A stretch of DNA of 48,153 nucleotides, from contig NZ_LDJI01000033.1 in the NCBI RefSeq assembly GCF_001431415.1, forward strand, positions 1 to 48,153. Reading direction: 5' to 3'. Shown here one piece after another: positions 1 through 8,678 of the stretch (position 1 is the stretch's first letter; each line of letters begins with the position of its first letter). The notes beneath the pieces were generated by a model that saw only the letters and a list, made by a program, of their open reading frames with translations, did no database searches and was not told the origin of the DNA. The translations under genes and the position numbers were made by a program. Origin of the DNA: Stenotrophomonas humi (GTDB lineage Bacteria; Pseudomonadota; Gammaproteobacteria; Xanthomonadales; Xanthomonadaceae).

Positions 1-1
1 G

Positions 2-2095
2 GTCAACGGCAAGCGCCGCCACAACAGCGCGCTGGTCAACACCGACAGCAAGATCGGCAAGGGCACCACGCCGGTGGATTTCAACGCCATCCCGGTCAGC
101 GCGATCAAGCGCATCGAGGTGCTGCGTGATGGTGCCGGTGCGCTGTATGGCTCCGATGCAGTGGCCGGCGTGATCAACGTGATCCTCGACGACGCCCCGG
201 AAGGCGGCGCCATCGAAGCCAGCTTCGGTGCCCACCACACCGACCTCAAGCCGATCAACCGCACCCTCACCGATGGCCAGAGCAGCTACTTCAGCGCCAA
301 GGTCGGCACGGCCCTGACCGACGACGGTGGCTTCCTGCGCGTCGGCCTGGAATACAAGAACCGCGAAGCCACCAACCGCGCCGGCTTCGATCAGATTCCG
401 CCGTGGGAAGCACAGACGCCGGACAATCTGGCGCTGGCCGGCAAGCGCAACTATTCGCTGGGCGATGGTGCCAGCAAGGATCTCAACGCCTGGTTCAACG
501 CTGAAATCCCGTTCGGGGCGAACTCCAAGGCGTACGCGTTCGGCACCTACAACCAGCGCGATACCGAAGGCGCCAACTACTTCCGCTACCCGGATGGCGA
601 AGCCAACTGGAAGGCGCTGTATCCCAACGGCTATCGCCCGGTTTCCGAAGGCGAGAACCTCGACGTGCAGTTGGTTGCCGGTGCGCGCGGTGAGTGGGGC
701 CAATGGAACTACGACGCCAGCCTCGATCACGGCCGCAACGAATTCACGTTCCGCCTGCGCGACTCACTCAACGCCTCGCTCGGCCCGACCAGCCCGACCC
801 GCTTCAAGACCGGCGACTTCAGCTTCGACCAGACCGTCGCAAACCTCGACCTGGGCCGCATCTTCGTGCGCGAGGATGACAGCCACAGCCTCGGCTTTGG
901 CGTGGAAGCACGCCACGAACGCTACGAAACCGGTGCCGGCGACCCGGCCAGCTATGCCGCTGGTCCCTACACCGACCGTCCAACCGGTTCGCAGGCCGGT
1001 GGCGGCCTGACCCCGCAGGACGAGGCAGACCTGTCGCGCGAAGTGCTCAGCGCCTACACCAGCCTGTCTTCAACCTTCGGCGAGAAGTTCTCCACCGACA
1101 TCGCCGCGCGTTATGAGCATTACCAGGACTTCGGTGGCGAGCTGACCGGCAAGATCGGTGCGCGCTATGCATTCGTGCCTGCGTTCGCGCTGCGTGGTTC
1201 GGTGTCCAACAACTTCCACGCACCGTCGCTGAGCCAGATCGGCTACGAATCCACCTCCACCGGCTACACCGCGGGCGGCCAGTTGGTGCAGGGGCGCCTG
1301 CTGTCGGTGAACAACCCGATCGCGCGCGCACTGGGCGCCACCGACCTGAAGCCGGAGAAGTCGATCAACTACAGCCTTGGTTTCACCAGCCAGATCGGCA
1401 GCCACCTTGACCTGTCACTGGATCTGTTCCAGATCGACATCGACGACCGCATCGCACTGTCGGAGAGCATCACCGGTGATGCGCTGACCGATTTCGTGCA
1501 GCAGCAGTTCGGCGTTGGCGGGCTGGAGAGCGCGCATTACTTCGTCAATGCCGCCGACACCCGCACCCGTGGCGCGGAATTCGTCGCCAACTGGCGGCAA
1601 TCACTCGGCAATGGTGACCTGCTGCTGACCGGCACCTGGAGCTACGCCAAGACCGAGCTGAAGAACGTGCTGGCCACGCCGGCACAGCTGCTCGCGCTGG
1701 ACCCGGACTACGTGCTGTTCGGCGTGGAAGAAAGCAACACGCTGACCGATGCGGCACCCCGCACCCGCGCGCAGCTGGCGGCCAGCTGGAGCAACGACGA
1801 TTGGTCGCTGAGCAGCCGCGTCAGCCGCCATGGCAGCGCCAAGCGCGTGTTCGATTTCGGCGGTGGCTACATCCCGACCCAGACCTATGGCGCGGAATGG
1901 CAACTGGATGCCGAAGTGGAATACCGCATCACGCCGCAATGGAGTGTGGCCGTCGGCGGACAGAACCTGACCGACAACTACCCGGACAAGTCGAACGAGG
2001 ACATCTACTACTTCGGCAACCTCCCCTACGACGTGCTCTCACCGATCGGCAGCAACGGCGCGTACTGGTACGGACGCGTGCGTTACACGTTCTGA
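2..2095 (+). CDS. TonB-dependent outer-membrane receptor (5' end outside window)
   Basis: The reading frame is already open at the window edge and runs to a TGA at 2093-2095, leaving 697 visible residues of a larger protein; the start is outside the window. The first ~65 visible residues are the end of a plug domain: NGKRRHNSAL, then the signature IKRIEVLRDGAGALYGSDA and VAGVINVIL. The rest is a long beta-barrel with alternating aromatic strands, ending in RVRYTF, with the C-terminal Phe expected for BAM-dependent insertion. Such receptors import siderophores, vitamins or glycans across the outer membrane using TonB-ExbBD energy. The GRRHNSAL-type plug is common among the many receptors of Xanthomonadaceae, but the substrate cannot be told from sequence. 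No neighbouring gene suggests a ligand. Confidence 0.93.
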   Translation, partial: VNGKRRHNSALVNTDSKIGKGTTPVDFNAIPVSAIKRIEVLRDGAGALYGSDAVAGVINVILDDAPEGGAIEASFGAHHTDLKPINRTLTDGQSSYFSAKVGTALTDDGGFLRVGLEYKNREATNRAGFDQIPPWEAQTPDNLALAGKRNYSLGDGASKDLNAWFNAEIPFGANSKAYAFGTYNQRDTEGANYFRYPDGEANWKALYPNGYRPVSEGENLDVQLVAGARGEWGQWNYDASLDHGRNEFTFRLRDSLNASLGPTSPTRFKTGDFSFDQTVANLDLGRIFVREDDSHSLGFGVEARHERYETGAGDPASYAAGPYTDRPTGSQAGGGLTPQDEADLSREVLSAYTSLSSTFGEKFSTDIAARYEHYQDFGGELTGKIGARYAFVPAFALRGSVSNNFHAPSLSQIGYESTSTGYTAGGQLVQGRLLSVNNPIARALGATDLKPEKSINYSLGFTSQIGSHLDLSLDLFQIDIDDRIALSESITGDALTDFVQQQFGVGGLESAHYFVNAADTRTRGAEFVANWRQSLGNGDLLLTGTWSYAKTELKNVLATPAQLLALDPDYVLFGVEESNTLTDAAPRTRAQLAASWSNDDWSLSSRVSRHGSAKRVFDFGGGYIPTQTYGAEWQLDAEVEYRITPQWSVAVGGQNLTDNYPDKSNEDIYYFGNLPYDVLSPIGSNGAYWYGRVRYTF

Positions 2096-2110
2096 TCGGG
2101 CGACAGGCTG

Positions 2111-2148
2111 CCCCTCCCCCTCTCCCGCGTCGCGGAAGAGGGGTTGGC
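2111..2148. repeat. REP-like GC-rich hairpin, class A (diverged copy)
   Basis: A pyrimidine-rich arm (CCCCTCCCCCTCTCCCG) faces a purine-rich arm (GGAAGAGGGGTTGG) across a short GC loop. It is a diverged copy of the short hairpin also found at 13795, 13924 and 19567. It lies just after the receptor stop codon and could damp readthrough. The remaining ~180 bases before the next gene show no site I can name. Confidence 0.6.
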
Positions 2149-2330
2149 TCTCCACGCACTGATGCTTTGCGGGTCATTCCTTTGCTGGCGCGAAGCTGCC
2201 CAGCATGGCGCAACTTCGCGCAGGTGACGATCGCGTTTAAACACGATTCATCCCGATTTAACAGCCCTGCGCGTCCCTTACGCCTACCGGTCGAACGCTG
2301 CCCGGTCCATCTCAATGATTGGAGGCGTAT

Positions 2331-3662
2331 ATGTTCGAGTCCCTGATTCGCGAAGCGGCCACCCGCTTTCACCTGGGCGACAACGCAGGGCGTCTCGTGC
2401 GCCTGCTTGCCGACGCCATCTTTGATCCTGCCAACGGCGGCTTCACCGGTCTGCGAAAGCGCTTTACCGACGCCGGTCTGGACGATCTGTTCTCGTCCTG
2501 GATCGGCAAGACACCCGGCGACAACGTGCTGCAGCCAGATCAGTTCAGCGCCGGCTTCGGCCAGAACCTGGCCAGCGGCATCGCCAGCAAGCTCGGGATC
2601 CCCGCCGCCGCGGTGAACATGGCAGGTGCCTGGCTGCTGCCCAAGATCGTCGGCCAACTGACTGCCGGCGGCAACATCCCCACCTCGCGCCCGGCTGACT
2701 ACGACCGTTGGTTTGGCACCACAACACCGGCAGCGGGATATGCCGGCTCTGCCACAGCTGCCACCGCCACCTCGGGCGGTTGGTGGAAATGGGTGATCCC
2801 CTTGTTGATCCTGCTGGCCGCGTTTCTCGCATTCCGCAGCTGCAAGAAAGAGGAAGCGGTCGTCCCGCCACCAGCGGAGCCGGTTGCCACCACGCAACCA
2901 GCCACACCGGCGGTACAGGCCAATCCGCGCTTCGGCTTCGATAACGTCAACGGCAAGGTGACGGTCAATGGCCAGGTCGCCAGCGACACCGACAAGACCC
3001 GCTTGTGGGATGCATTGAAAGCCACCTTCGGCGAAGCCAACCTCAGCGGCAACATCGCTGTGGATCCAGCTACCCTGCCGGCCGGCTGGATGGACAAGCT
3101 GATCGCCGCGCTGCCTGATCTGAAGGCAAGTGGGCTGAAATTCGGTTTCGATGGCGACAAGCTCAACATCGACACCAGCGGCCTGCCCGAAGCGGATCGC
3201 TTTGCGGTCAGCGAAAAACTGCGCAGCCTGTTCGGTGGCTTCGAGATCAGCGGCCTGTGGGATCGTGCCGCCGCCGCGATGGCCGGCCTGAAAGCCGGAT
3301 TCAGCGGCGACGAGCTGGTCAAGGCGTTGAACCTGATGAACATCTACTTCGATACCGGCTCGGCGACGATCTCGCGTGACAGTTCGGAAACCCTGGCCAA
3401 TGCGGCCAATGCGATCAAGCAGGCACCGGCCGGCACCCGCATCGAGGTGGGCGGCCACACCGACAGCACCGGCGATGCTGCCGCCAATGTCACCCTGAGC
3501 CAGCAACGCGCCGATGCCGTGGCCGCACGCCTGCGCGAACTGGGCGTGGCGGCGGATTCGCTGACCGCCAAGGGCTATGGCCAGGACAAGCCGCGTGCCA
3601 GCAACGATACCGAGGAGGGCAAGGCACAGAACCGCCGCATCGAGTTCACCGTGGCCAAGTAA
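2331..3662 (+). CDS. YidB-like / OmpA C-terminal domain envelope protein
   Basis: This protein has 443 residues. The ATG at 2331 is chosen because GGAGG at 2321-2325 precedes it; a TTG 12 bases upstream in the same frame has no such site. Residues 1-~110 resemble the YidB/DUF937 fold (DGLDDLFSSWIG-like region, here DAGLDDLFSSWIGK). A Gly/Ala/Thr linker leads to one transmembrane segment at ~151-170 (WWKWVIPLLILLAAFLAF). Residues ~190-310 look like a BON-type module (FGFDNVNGKVTVNGQV). Residues ~330-443 are a classic OmpA peptidoglycan-binding domain (IYFDTGSATI, GGHTDSTGD, NRRIEFTV). There is no cleavable signal, so the likely topology is cytoplasmic N-terminus, inner-membrane anchor and periplasmic domain bound to peptidoglycan. 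The function is unknown. A strong terminator follows. Confidence 0.88.
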   Translation: MFESLIREAATRFHLGDNAGRLVRLLADAIFDPANGGFTGLRKRFTDAGLDDLFSSWIGKTPGDNVLQPDQFSAGFGQNLASGIASKLGIPAAAVNMAGAWLLPKIVGQLTAGGNIPTSRPADYDRWFGTTTPAAGYAGSATAATATSGGWWKWVIPLLILLAAFLAFRSCKKEEAVVPPPAEPVATTQPATPAVQANPRFGFDNVNGKVTVNGQVASDTDKTRLWDALKATFGEANLSGNIAVDPATLPAGWMDKLIAALPDLKASGLKFGFDGDKLNIDTSGLPEADRFAVSEKLRSLFGGFEISGLWDRAAAAMAGLKAGFSGDELVKALNLMNIYFDTGSATISRDSSETLANAANAIKQAPAGTRIEVGGHTDSTGDAAANVTLSQQRADAVAARLRELGVAADSLTAKGYGQDKPRASNDTEEGKAQNRRIEFTVAK

Positions 3663-3685
3663 GGTCCGTTGCAATGGTTGTGATG

Positions 3686-3716
3686 ACAAACCGGCCGAGA
3701 GGCCGGTTTGTTTTTT
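3686..3716 (+). terminator. Rho-independent terminator after the OmpA-family gene
   Basis: An 11-bp perfect stem (ACAAACCGGCC / GGCCGGTTTGT) with a GAGA loop is followed directly by a T tract. It ends the transcript of the single gene upstream and isolates it from the trehalose operon. Confidence 0.9.
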
Positions 3717-3797
3717 GTGCGCACAGCCTCAGGAGCTGCCTCACCCCAACCAATCGCCCTTACCTCCTCCTAACAACCCCTGCGGCATAGTGTCCAC

Positions 3798-4553
3798 ATG
3801 CTCGAAGAACTACAGCGACCGCTCCCCCCGGCGCTGGCGAACAACGATGCGCTGTTTCTGGATGTCGATGGCACCTTGGTCGCGTTTGCCGACCATCCTG
3901 ACAAGGTGATGCCAGCCGACGATCTGCCGCACCTGCTGTCCGTACTCGCGCTCCAGCTCAACGGCGCACTGGCCTTGGTCAGTGGGCGCAGCGTCGCGCA
4001 GCTCGATACATTGTTCGCCCCGCTGCGCTTGCCCGCCGCCGGCCTGCATGGCGCCCAGCTGCGACGCCGCGGCACCGACGAAACGCCACAGGCAGACACA
4101 GCCGGCTGGCTGCATGAGCTGCATCGCCAGGCGGAAAAAATCGCCCATCAACATCCCGGCATGCTGCTGGAAAACAAAGGCCAGGCGCTTGCCCTGCACT
4201 GGCGCAACGCACCCGACGCAGCCGCAGCCATCCATGCATTCGCACATGCGCAACTACCGCGACTGCCGGGCGTTCGATTGCAACCCGGCAACCATGTCGT
4301 CGAATTCATCAACGCCGACCACGACAAGGGCCAGGCACTGCTCGCGTTGATGGCGTCAGCCCCCTTCGCCGGCCGGCGCCCGGTATTCGTGGGTGACGAC
4401 CTGACCGACGAACACGGCTTCGCCGTAGCCGAGCAACTGCACGGCCATGGCGTGCTGGTCGGCACCCGTGCCAACAGCCACGCCCGTTATGCATTGCCTG
4501 ACGTGGCAGCCGTGCATGCCTGGCTGCGCACTGCCATGCCACATCCCACATGA
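3798..4553 (+). CDS. otsB: Trehalose-6-phosphate phosphatase
   Basis: This 251-residue HAD-superfamily enzyme removes phosphate from trehalose 6-phosphate to give trehalose, the second step of the OtsAB pathway. HAD motif I is LFLDVDGTL, with nucleophile D22 and acid/base D24. Motif II is ALVSGRS, and the C-terminal acidic motif is GDDLTDE. Its length is close to the family's usual ~250-265. It opens a three-gene operon: the GH15 gene starts 15 bases after its stop, and otsA follows. The order otsB-GH15-otsA is familiar in Xanthomonadaceae, unlike the otsBA pair of enterics. The product is cytoplasmic. I see no convincing ribosome site before the ATG, but no other start fits the motif spacing better. 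Confidence 0.95.
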   Translation: MLEELQRPLPPALANNDALFLDVDGTLVAFADHPDKVMPADDLPHLLSVLALQLNGALALVSGRSVAQLDTLFAPLRLPAAGLHGAQLRRRGTDETPQADTAGWLHELHRQAEKIAHQHPGMLLENKGQALALHWRNAPDAAAAIHAFAHAQLPRLPGVRLQPGNHVVEFINADHDKGQALLALMASAPFAGRRPVFVGDDLTDEHGFAVAEQLHGHGVLVGTRANSHARYALPDVAAVHAWLRTAMPHPT

Positions 4554-4568
4554 AACCCGGAGGTACAC

Positions 4569-6350
4569 ATGCAGCAGGCCAACCTTGATCTGGCCGTCGT
4601 CGGCAATGGCAGCTATGGCGCCTTGATCGACAAACGCGCACGGGTGGTCTGGGGTTGCCTGCCTGCGTTCGATGGTGATCCCGCCTTCTGCGCGCTGCTG
4701 TCTCCACGCGATCACGAAGGCGGTGATTTTGTCATCGAACTGGAAGAGTTCGCCGACAGCGAGCAGCACTACATCGCCAATACCGCCATCCTGCGCACGG
4801 TACTTCGCGATACCCACGGCGCCGAAGTGGAAGTGATCGACTTCGCACCGCGCTGGAAGCGCAACGGCCGCCTGTACCGACCACCGAGCCTTGTCCGTCG
4901 CATTCGCCCACTGTCCGGAAGCCCACGCATCCGCGTACGGGCGCGACCGCTGGCCGACTGGGGCGCGCGTGTTCCCGAAACCACCTGGGGCAGCAATCAC
5001 ATGCGCTGGCTCTTGCCCGAATTCACCCTGCGCCTGACCACCGACGTACCGGTGCGCTTCGTCCGTGATGGGACGCCGTTCGTGCTGTCGCATCCCATGG
5101 AATTCATCCTCGGCGTCGACGAGACGCTGGACCGCACCCTGGCCGGCTACGCGCAGGAGGCCCAGCAACGCACTACCGAATACTGGCGCGAATGGGTGCG
5201 CTACCTGTCCATCCCGCTGGAATGGCAGGAAGCGGTGATCCGCAGTGCGATCACCCTGAAGCTGTGCCAGTACGAGGACAGCGGCGCGATCATCGCCGCC
5301 ATGACCACCTCGATCCCGGAGGCACCCGGCAGTATCCGCAACTGGGACTATCGCTACTGCTGGCTGCGCGACGCCGCCTTTGTGGTGCGTGCACTCAACC
5401 GACTGGGTGCAACCCGCTCGATGGAAGGATTCCTGCACTACATCTTCAATCTCGCTACCAGCGATGGCAGCCTGCAGCCGCTGTATGGCATCGGCATGGA
5501 AGACAAGCTGGACGAACATGAAGTGCCTTCGCTGGCAGGCTATCGCGGCATGGGCCCGGTACGGCGTGGCAACCTGGCCTGGGTGCAGAAGCAGCACGAT
5601 GTCTACGGCTCGGTGGTACTGGCGTCGACGCAACTATTCTTCGACCAGCGCCTGGAAGCCCAGGGGGATACGCATATGTTCACGCGGTTGGAACCGCTGG
5701 GTGAGCGCGCCTTCGCCCTGCACGACGTGCCCGACGCGGGCCTGTGGGAGTTCCGTGGCCGCACCTCGGTGCACACCTACACCTCGGCGATGTGCTGGGC
5801 CGCCTGCGACCGCCTGGCCAAGATCGCCATCCGCTTGCAACTGCACGACCGCGCCACACATTGGCGCGAACGCGCTGATGCCATTCAACAGCGCGTACTG
5901 GCGCGTGGCTGGAATCCCCTGCGCGGTCACTTCACCGACACCTGGGATGGCCAGCACCTGGATGCCTCGCTGCTGCTGCTGGCCGACATCGGCTTCATCG
6001 ATGCGATGGACCCACGCTACATCGCCACGGTCCATGCCATCGGCCGCGACCTCAAGCATGGCGATGCGCTGTTCCGTTACATCGCCCCGGACGACTTCGG
6101 CACGCCGGAGACCAGCTTCACCATCTGCACGTTCTGGTACATCGACGCGCTGGCCGCCATCGGTCACATAGAAGAAGCACGCGAAATGTTCGAGAACGTC
6201 CTGGCGCAGCGCAATCACGTCGGGCTGCTGTCGGAGGACCTGGCCTTCAGCGACGGCGAGCAATGGGGCAATTTCCCGCAGACCTATTCGCACGTCGGCC
6301 TGATCACCGCCGCAATGCGCTTGTCGCGCAACTGGCAGGAGGCTTCGTGA
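4569..6350 (+). CDS. Glycoside hydrolase family 15 protein (glucoamylase/trehalase-like)
   Basis: This 593-residue protein starts at the ATG preceded by GGAGGT at 4560-4565. The N-terminal ~200 residues match the beta-rich domain of bacterial GH15 enzymes (NGSYGALIDKRARVVWGC). The (alpha/alpha)6 catalytic domain follows, with IRNWDYRYCWLRDAAF at ~257 and the C-terminal segment GEQWGNFPQTYSHVG, where family members place the catalytic base region. There is no signal peptide, so it acts in the cytoplasm. GH15 covers glucoamylases, glucodextranases and trehalases; its place between the two trehalose synthesis genes makes trehalose or a glucose-trehalose glucan the plausible substrate, but this is inference. 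It overlaps otsA by 4 bases (GTGA), so the two are translationally coupled. Confidence 0.9.
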   Translation: MQQANLDLAVVGNGSYGALIDKRARVVWGCLPAFDGDPAFCALLSPRDHEGGDFVIELEEFADSEQHYIANTAILRTVLRDTHGAEVEVIDFAPRWKRNGRLYRPPSLVRRIRPLSGSPRIRVRARPLADWGARVPETTWGSNHMRWLLPEFTLRLTTDVPVRFVRDGTPFVLSHPMEFILGVDETLDRTLAGYAQEAQQRTTEYWREWVRYLSIPLEWQEAVIRSAITLKLCQYEDSGAIIAAMTTSIPEAPGSIRNWDYRYCWLRDAAFVVRALNRLGATRSMEGFLHYIFNLATSDGSLQPLYGIGMEDKLDEHEVPSLAGYRGMGPVRRGNLAWVQKQHDVYGSVVLASTQLFFDQRLEAQGDTHMFTRLEPLGERAFALHDVPDAGLWEFRGRTSVHTYTSAMCWAACDRLAKIAIRLQLHDRATHWRERADAIQQRVLARGWNPLRGHFTDTWDGQHLDASLLLLADIGFIDAMDPRYIATVHAIGRDLKHGDALFRYIAPDDFGTPETSFTICTFWYIDALAAIGHIEEAREMFENVLAQRNHVGLLSEDLAFSDGEQWGNFPQTYSHVGLITAAMRLSRNWQEAS

Positions 6351-7717
6351 GCCGCCTGGTCGTGGTCTCCAACCGGGTCGCCGTTCCCGGCGAATCCCGC
6401 GCGGGTGGTCTGGCCGTGGGCCTGCAGGCGGCACTGCAGGAACGCGGTGGCGTCTGGTTCGGCTGGAGCGGACGCAGCGTGCAGGGCGAAAGCGGTGACA
6501 TGCATGAGCAGAGCGAGAGCAACATCCGCTACATCACGATGGACCTGTCAAAGAAGGATCTGGACAGCTACTACAACGGCTTTTCCAATCGTACGTTGTG
6601 GCCGTTGCTGCACTTCCGCCTGGATCTGATCGACTACGACCGCAGCAAGCGCGAAGGCTATTGGCGCGTCAACGCCTTGTTCGCCGACAAGCTTGCGCCC
6701 TTGCTGCGCGAAGACGACACCGTGTGGATTCACGACTATCACCTGATTCCGTTGGCGGCCCTGCTGCGCGAACGTGGCATCGGCTGCCGCATCGGCTTCT
6801 TCCTGCATGTACCGGTACCGTCGGCCGATCTGATCCAGGCCCTGCCCGACCACCGGGCGCTGTTTTCCACGCTGTATTCCTACGACCTGCTGGGGTTCCA
6901 GACCCGCCGCGACGTGGACCGGTTCCAATCCTATGCCCGCTTGTTCGGCGGCGGCCGGTTGATCGATGCGAACTGGATACAGGCATCCGATGGCCGTCGC
7001 GTGCGTACCTCCGCATTCCCCATTGGCATCGACACCGCACACATCGCCCGCCAGGCACGGACCGCCACCAGCAACAAGCCGGTGCGCGCACTGCGCCAGA
7101 GCCTGGAGAACCGCAAACTCGCCATCGGTGTTGATCGGCTGGATTATTCCAAGGGCCTGCCCGAACGGTTCCATGGCTTCGAGCATTACCTGCGCCGCTA
7201 CCCGCAGCAGAAAGGCAGCATGACTTACCTGCAGATCGCACCGGTGTCGCGCGGCAGCGTCAACGAGTACCGAAAGCTGCGCATGGAGCTTGAACAGCTG
7301 GCCGGCCACATCAACGGCGGCCATGCCGAAGCCGACTGGACACCGCTGCGTTACGTCAACCAGAACTACGCACACAGCACGTTGACCGGCTTCTACCGCG
7401 AAGCGGCGGTGGGCCTGGTCACACCGCTGCGTGATGGCATGAACCTGGTCGCCAAGGAATACGTGGCATCGCAGAATCCCGACGATCCAGGCGTGCTGGT
7501 GCTATCGCTGCTGGCCGGCGCAGCGGATGAACTGAAGCAGGCATTGCTGGTCAACCCGCACGACCTGGACGGCGTGGCCGACGCCATCGCCACCGCCGCC
7601 AACATGCCCCGCGCCGAACGCATCGAACGCTGGCGGGCCATGTTCGAGCACCTGAGTGTCCATGACATCAACCGCTGGCGACGGGACTACCTGCAGGCGC
7701 TGGAAGGCCTGCATTGA
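6347..7717 (+). CDS. otsA: Trehalose-6-phosphate synthase (UDP-forming)
   Basis: OtsA joins glucose from a nucleotide sugar (usually UDP-glucose) to glucose 6-phosphate, giving trehalose 6-phosphate. I chose the GTG at 6347, which overlaps the preceding stop (GTGA) and has AGGAGG at 6337-6342; it gives SRLVVVSNRVA, the family's N-terminus, and 456 residues against ~470 in E. coli. GT20 features in order are the glycine-rich acceptor loop RAGGLAVGLQ, the HDYHLIP motif, IGVDRLDYSKGLPERF and the nucleotide-sugar site PLRDGMNLVAKEYVA. The gene is last in the operon and faces the convergent DCC gene only 27 bases away, with no hairpin between, so transcripts probably overlap. Cytoplasmic; likely important for osmotic and desiccation stress. 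Confidence 0.96.
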   Translation: MSRLVVVSNRVAVPGESRAGGLAVGLQAALQERGGVWFGWSGRSVQGESGDMHEQSESNIRYITMDLSKKDLDSYYNGFSNRTLWPLLHFRLDLIDYDRSKREGYWRVNALFADKLAPLLREDDTVWIHDYHLIPLAALLRERGIGCRIGFFLHVPVPSADLIQALPDHRALFSTLYSYDLLGFQTRRDVDRFQSYARLFGGGRLIDANWIQASDGRRVRTSAFPIGIDTAHIARQARTATSNKPVRALRQSLENRKLAIGVDRLDYSKGLPERFHGFEHYLRRYPQQKGSMTYLQIAPVSRGSVNEYRKLRMELEQLAGHINGGHAEADWTPLRYVNQNYAHSTLTGFYREAAVGLVTPLRDGMNLVAKEYVASQNPDDPGVLVLSLLAGAADELKQALLVNPHDLDGVADAIATAANMPRAERIERWRAMFEHLSVHDINRWRRDYLQALEGLH

Positions 7718-7744
7718 GGGCGCTTCACACTTTCACGCCGACCC

Positions 7745-8149
7745 TCAATCCAGGAACCGCGCTCGCTGTTCCGGCGTCGGCAGAAAACAGGTCTGATGCC
7801 GCCCAAACCAGCGATAGCGATTGCGCGCCAGCCAGCGATAGCCCCGATCCCGCAATGCCTGCGGAATCCAACGCACCACACCCGCCAGGCGCCACACACC
7901 ACCCAGGCCGCTGACCACGCGCATGATGGCGTCCGTATCGGTGTATGCCACATCGTCGTCCACCAGCAGGAATGACAACGGATCGTCCGGATCCAGTCCA
8001 TGTGCCGCCAGCAAGCGGCGCCCCTGCTCGCCCTGCATCGCCGCAAAGCGATAGCGCCCTTGTCGATCGAAACGCAGCAGAAAACGCACCCAGCGGCTGC
8101 ACAGTGCGCAGACGCCGTCGAATACGATCACCGCGCCCTCAGTCTTCAT
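7745..8149 (-). CDS. DCC (DUF393) family thiol-disulfide oxidoreductase-like protein
   Basis: This small protein of 134 residues carries the family signature VFDGVCALC: D11, C14 and C17 form the D-x2-C-x2-C motif that gives the family its name. DCC proteins are thought to have a thioredoxin-like fold; their substrates are largely unknown. The C-terminal half is rich in Arg, Trp and Tyr, as usual (RDRGYRWLARNRYRWFG). It is the last gene of the rluD-pgeF-DUF4166-DCC run, its ATG lying 11 bases inside the preceding gene. No signal peptide is visible, so it should be cytoplasmic. The family assignment is firm; the role is not. Confidence 0.88.
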   Translation of the reverse strand: MKTEGAVIVFDGVCALCSRWVRFLLRFDRQGRYRFAAMQGEQGRRLLAAHGLDPDDPLSFLLVDDDVAYTDTDAIMRVVSGLGGVWRLAGVVRWIPQALRDRGYRWLARNRYRWFGRHQTCFLPTPEQRARFLD

Positions 8150-8678
8150 CGGACGCCGGCAGCAGCCAACCTTCGTAGCGAATCAACCGCCCGATCATCG
8201 GCATCGAGACATCCACCAGAAACTCGTAACGCCCGGCGTGTTCGCGCTCGCGGCATTGCACCTGCGCGAACCAGCTTGCCGGCAATGGCAGCAGGCCGAA
8301 TGCCCAGACCCGTTCGGCCCGCCACAGGATCTGTCCTGCCTCCTCGCGCAGACCAAAACGGAAGCGCACCGCGCCCAGCCGCTCGCACAACCGCCCGTCA
8401 CGCTGCCATAGCCGCGAGTGCATGCGCGCCGGGCCGAACTGCCGGCTCCATTGCTCGCCATGCTCATCCACCACGAACTCGACACTTACCGGCACCGAGG
8501 ATGTCGGCGGCAACCGCGCCAGCCACGCGCAGGGCGCCACCAGCCAATGCGTCCCCCGCATTACCTCGCCCCGCCCGCTCCAACGCTGGCGGCGGCGCAC
8601 CGAATGCAGCGCCCGCACCTGCGGCGACAGCCGTTCAAACGCGGCGCCCAGCACCTGCGCGAACAACGGCAAGGTCAT
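8139..8678 (-). CDS. DUF4166 domain protein
   Basis: This protein has 179 residues from the ATG at 8678, whose ATGA overlaps the stop of pgeF; a GTG 12 bases upstream is possible but less likely given the coupling. It matches the DUF4166 pattern: an N-terminal helix (LFAQVLGAAFERLSPQVRAL), a beta-rich middle (VEFVVDEHGEQWSRQFG) and a C-terminal EFLVDVSMPMIGRLIRYEGWL. The family has no established biochemical role and often sits near DCC or oxidoreductase genes. Here it shares an operon with a DCC protein and two RNA/cell-wall maintenance genes. No membrane segment or signal is apparent. Confidence 0.8.
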   Translation of the reverse strand: MTLPLFAQVLGAAFERLSPQVRALHSVRRRQRWSGRGEVMRGTHWLVAPCAWLARLPPTSSVPVSVEFVVDEHGEQWSRQFGPARMHSRLWQRDGRLCERLGAVRFRFGLREEAGQILWRAERVWAFGLLPLPASWFAQVQCREREHAGRYEFLVDVSMPMIGRLIRYEGWLLPASDED

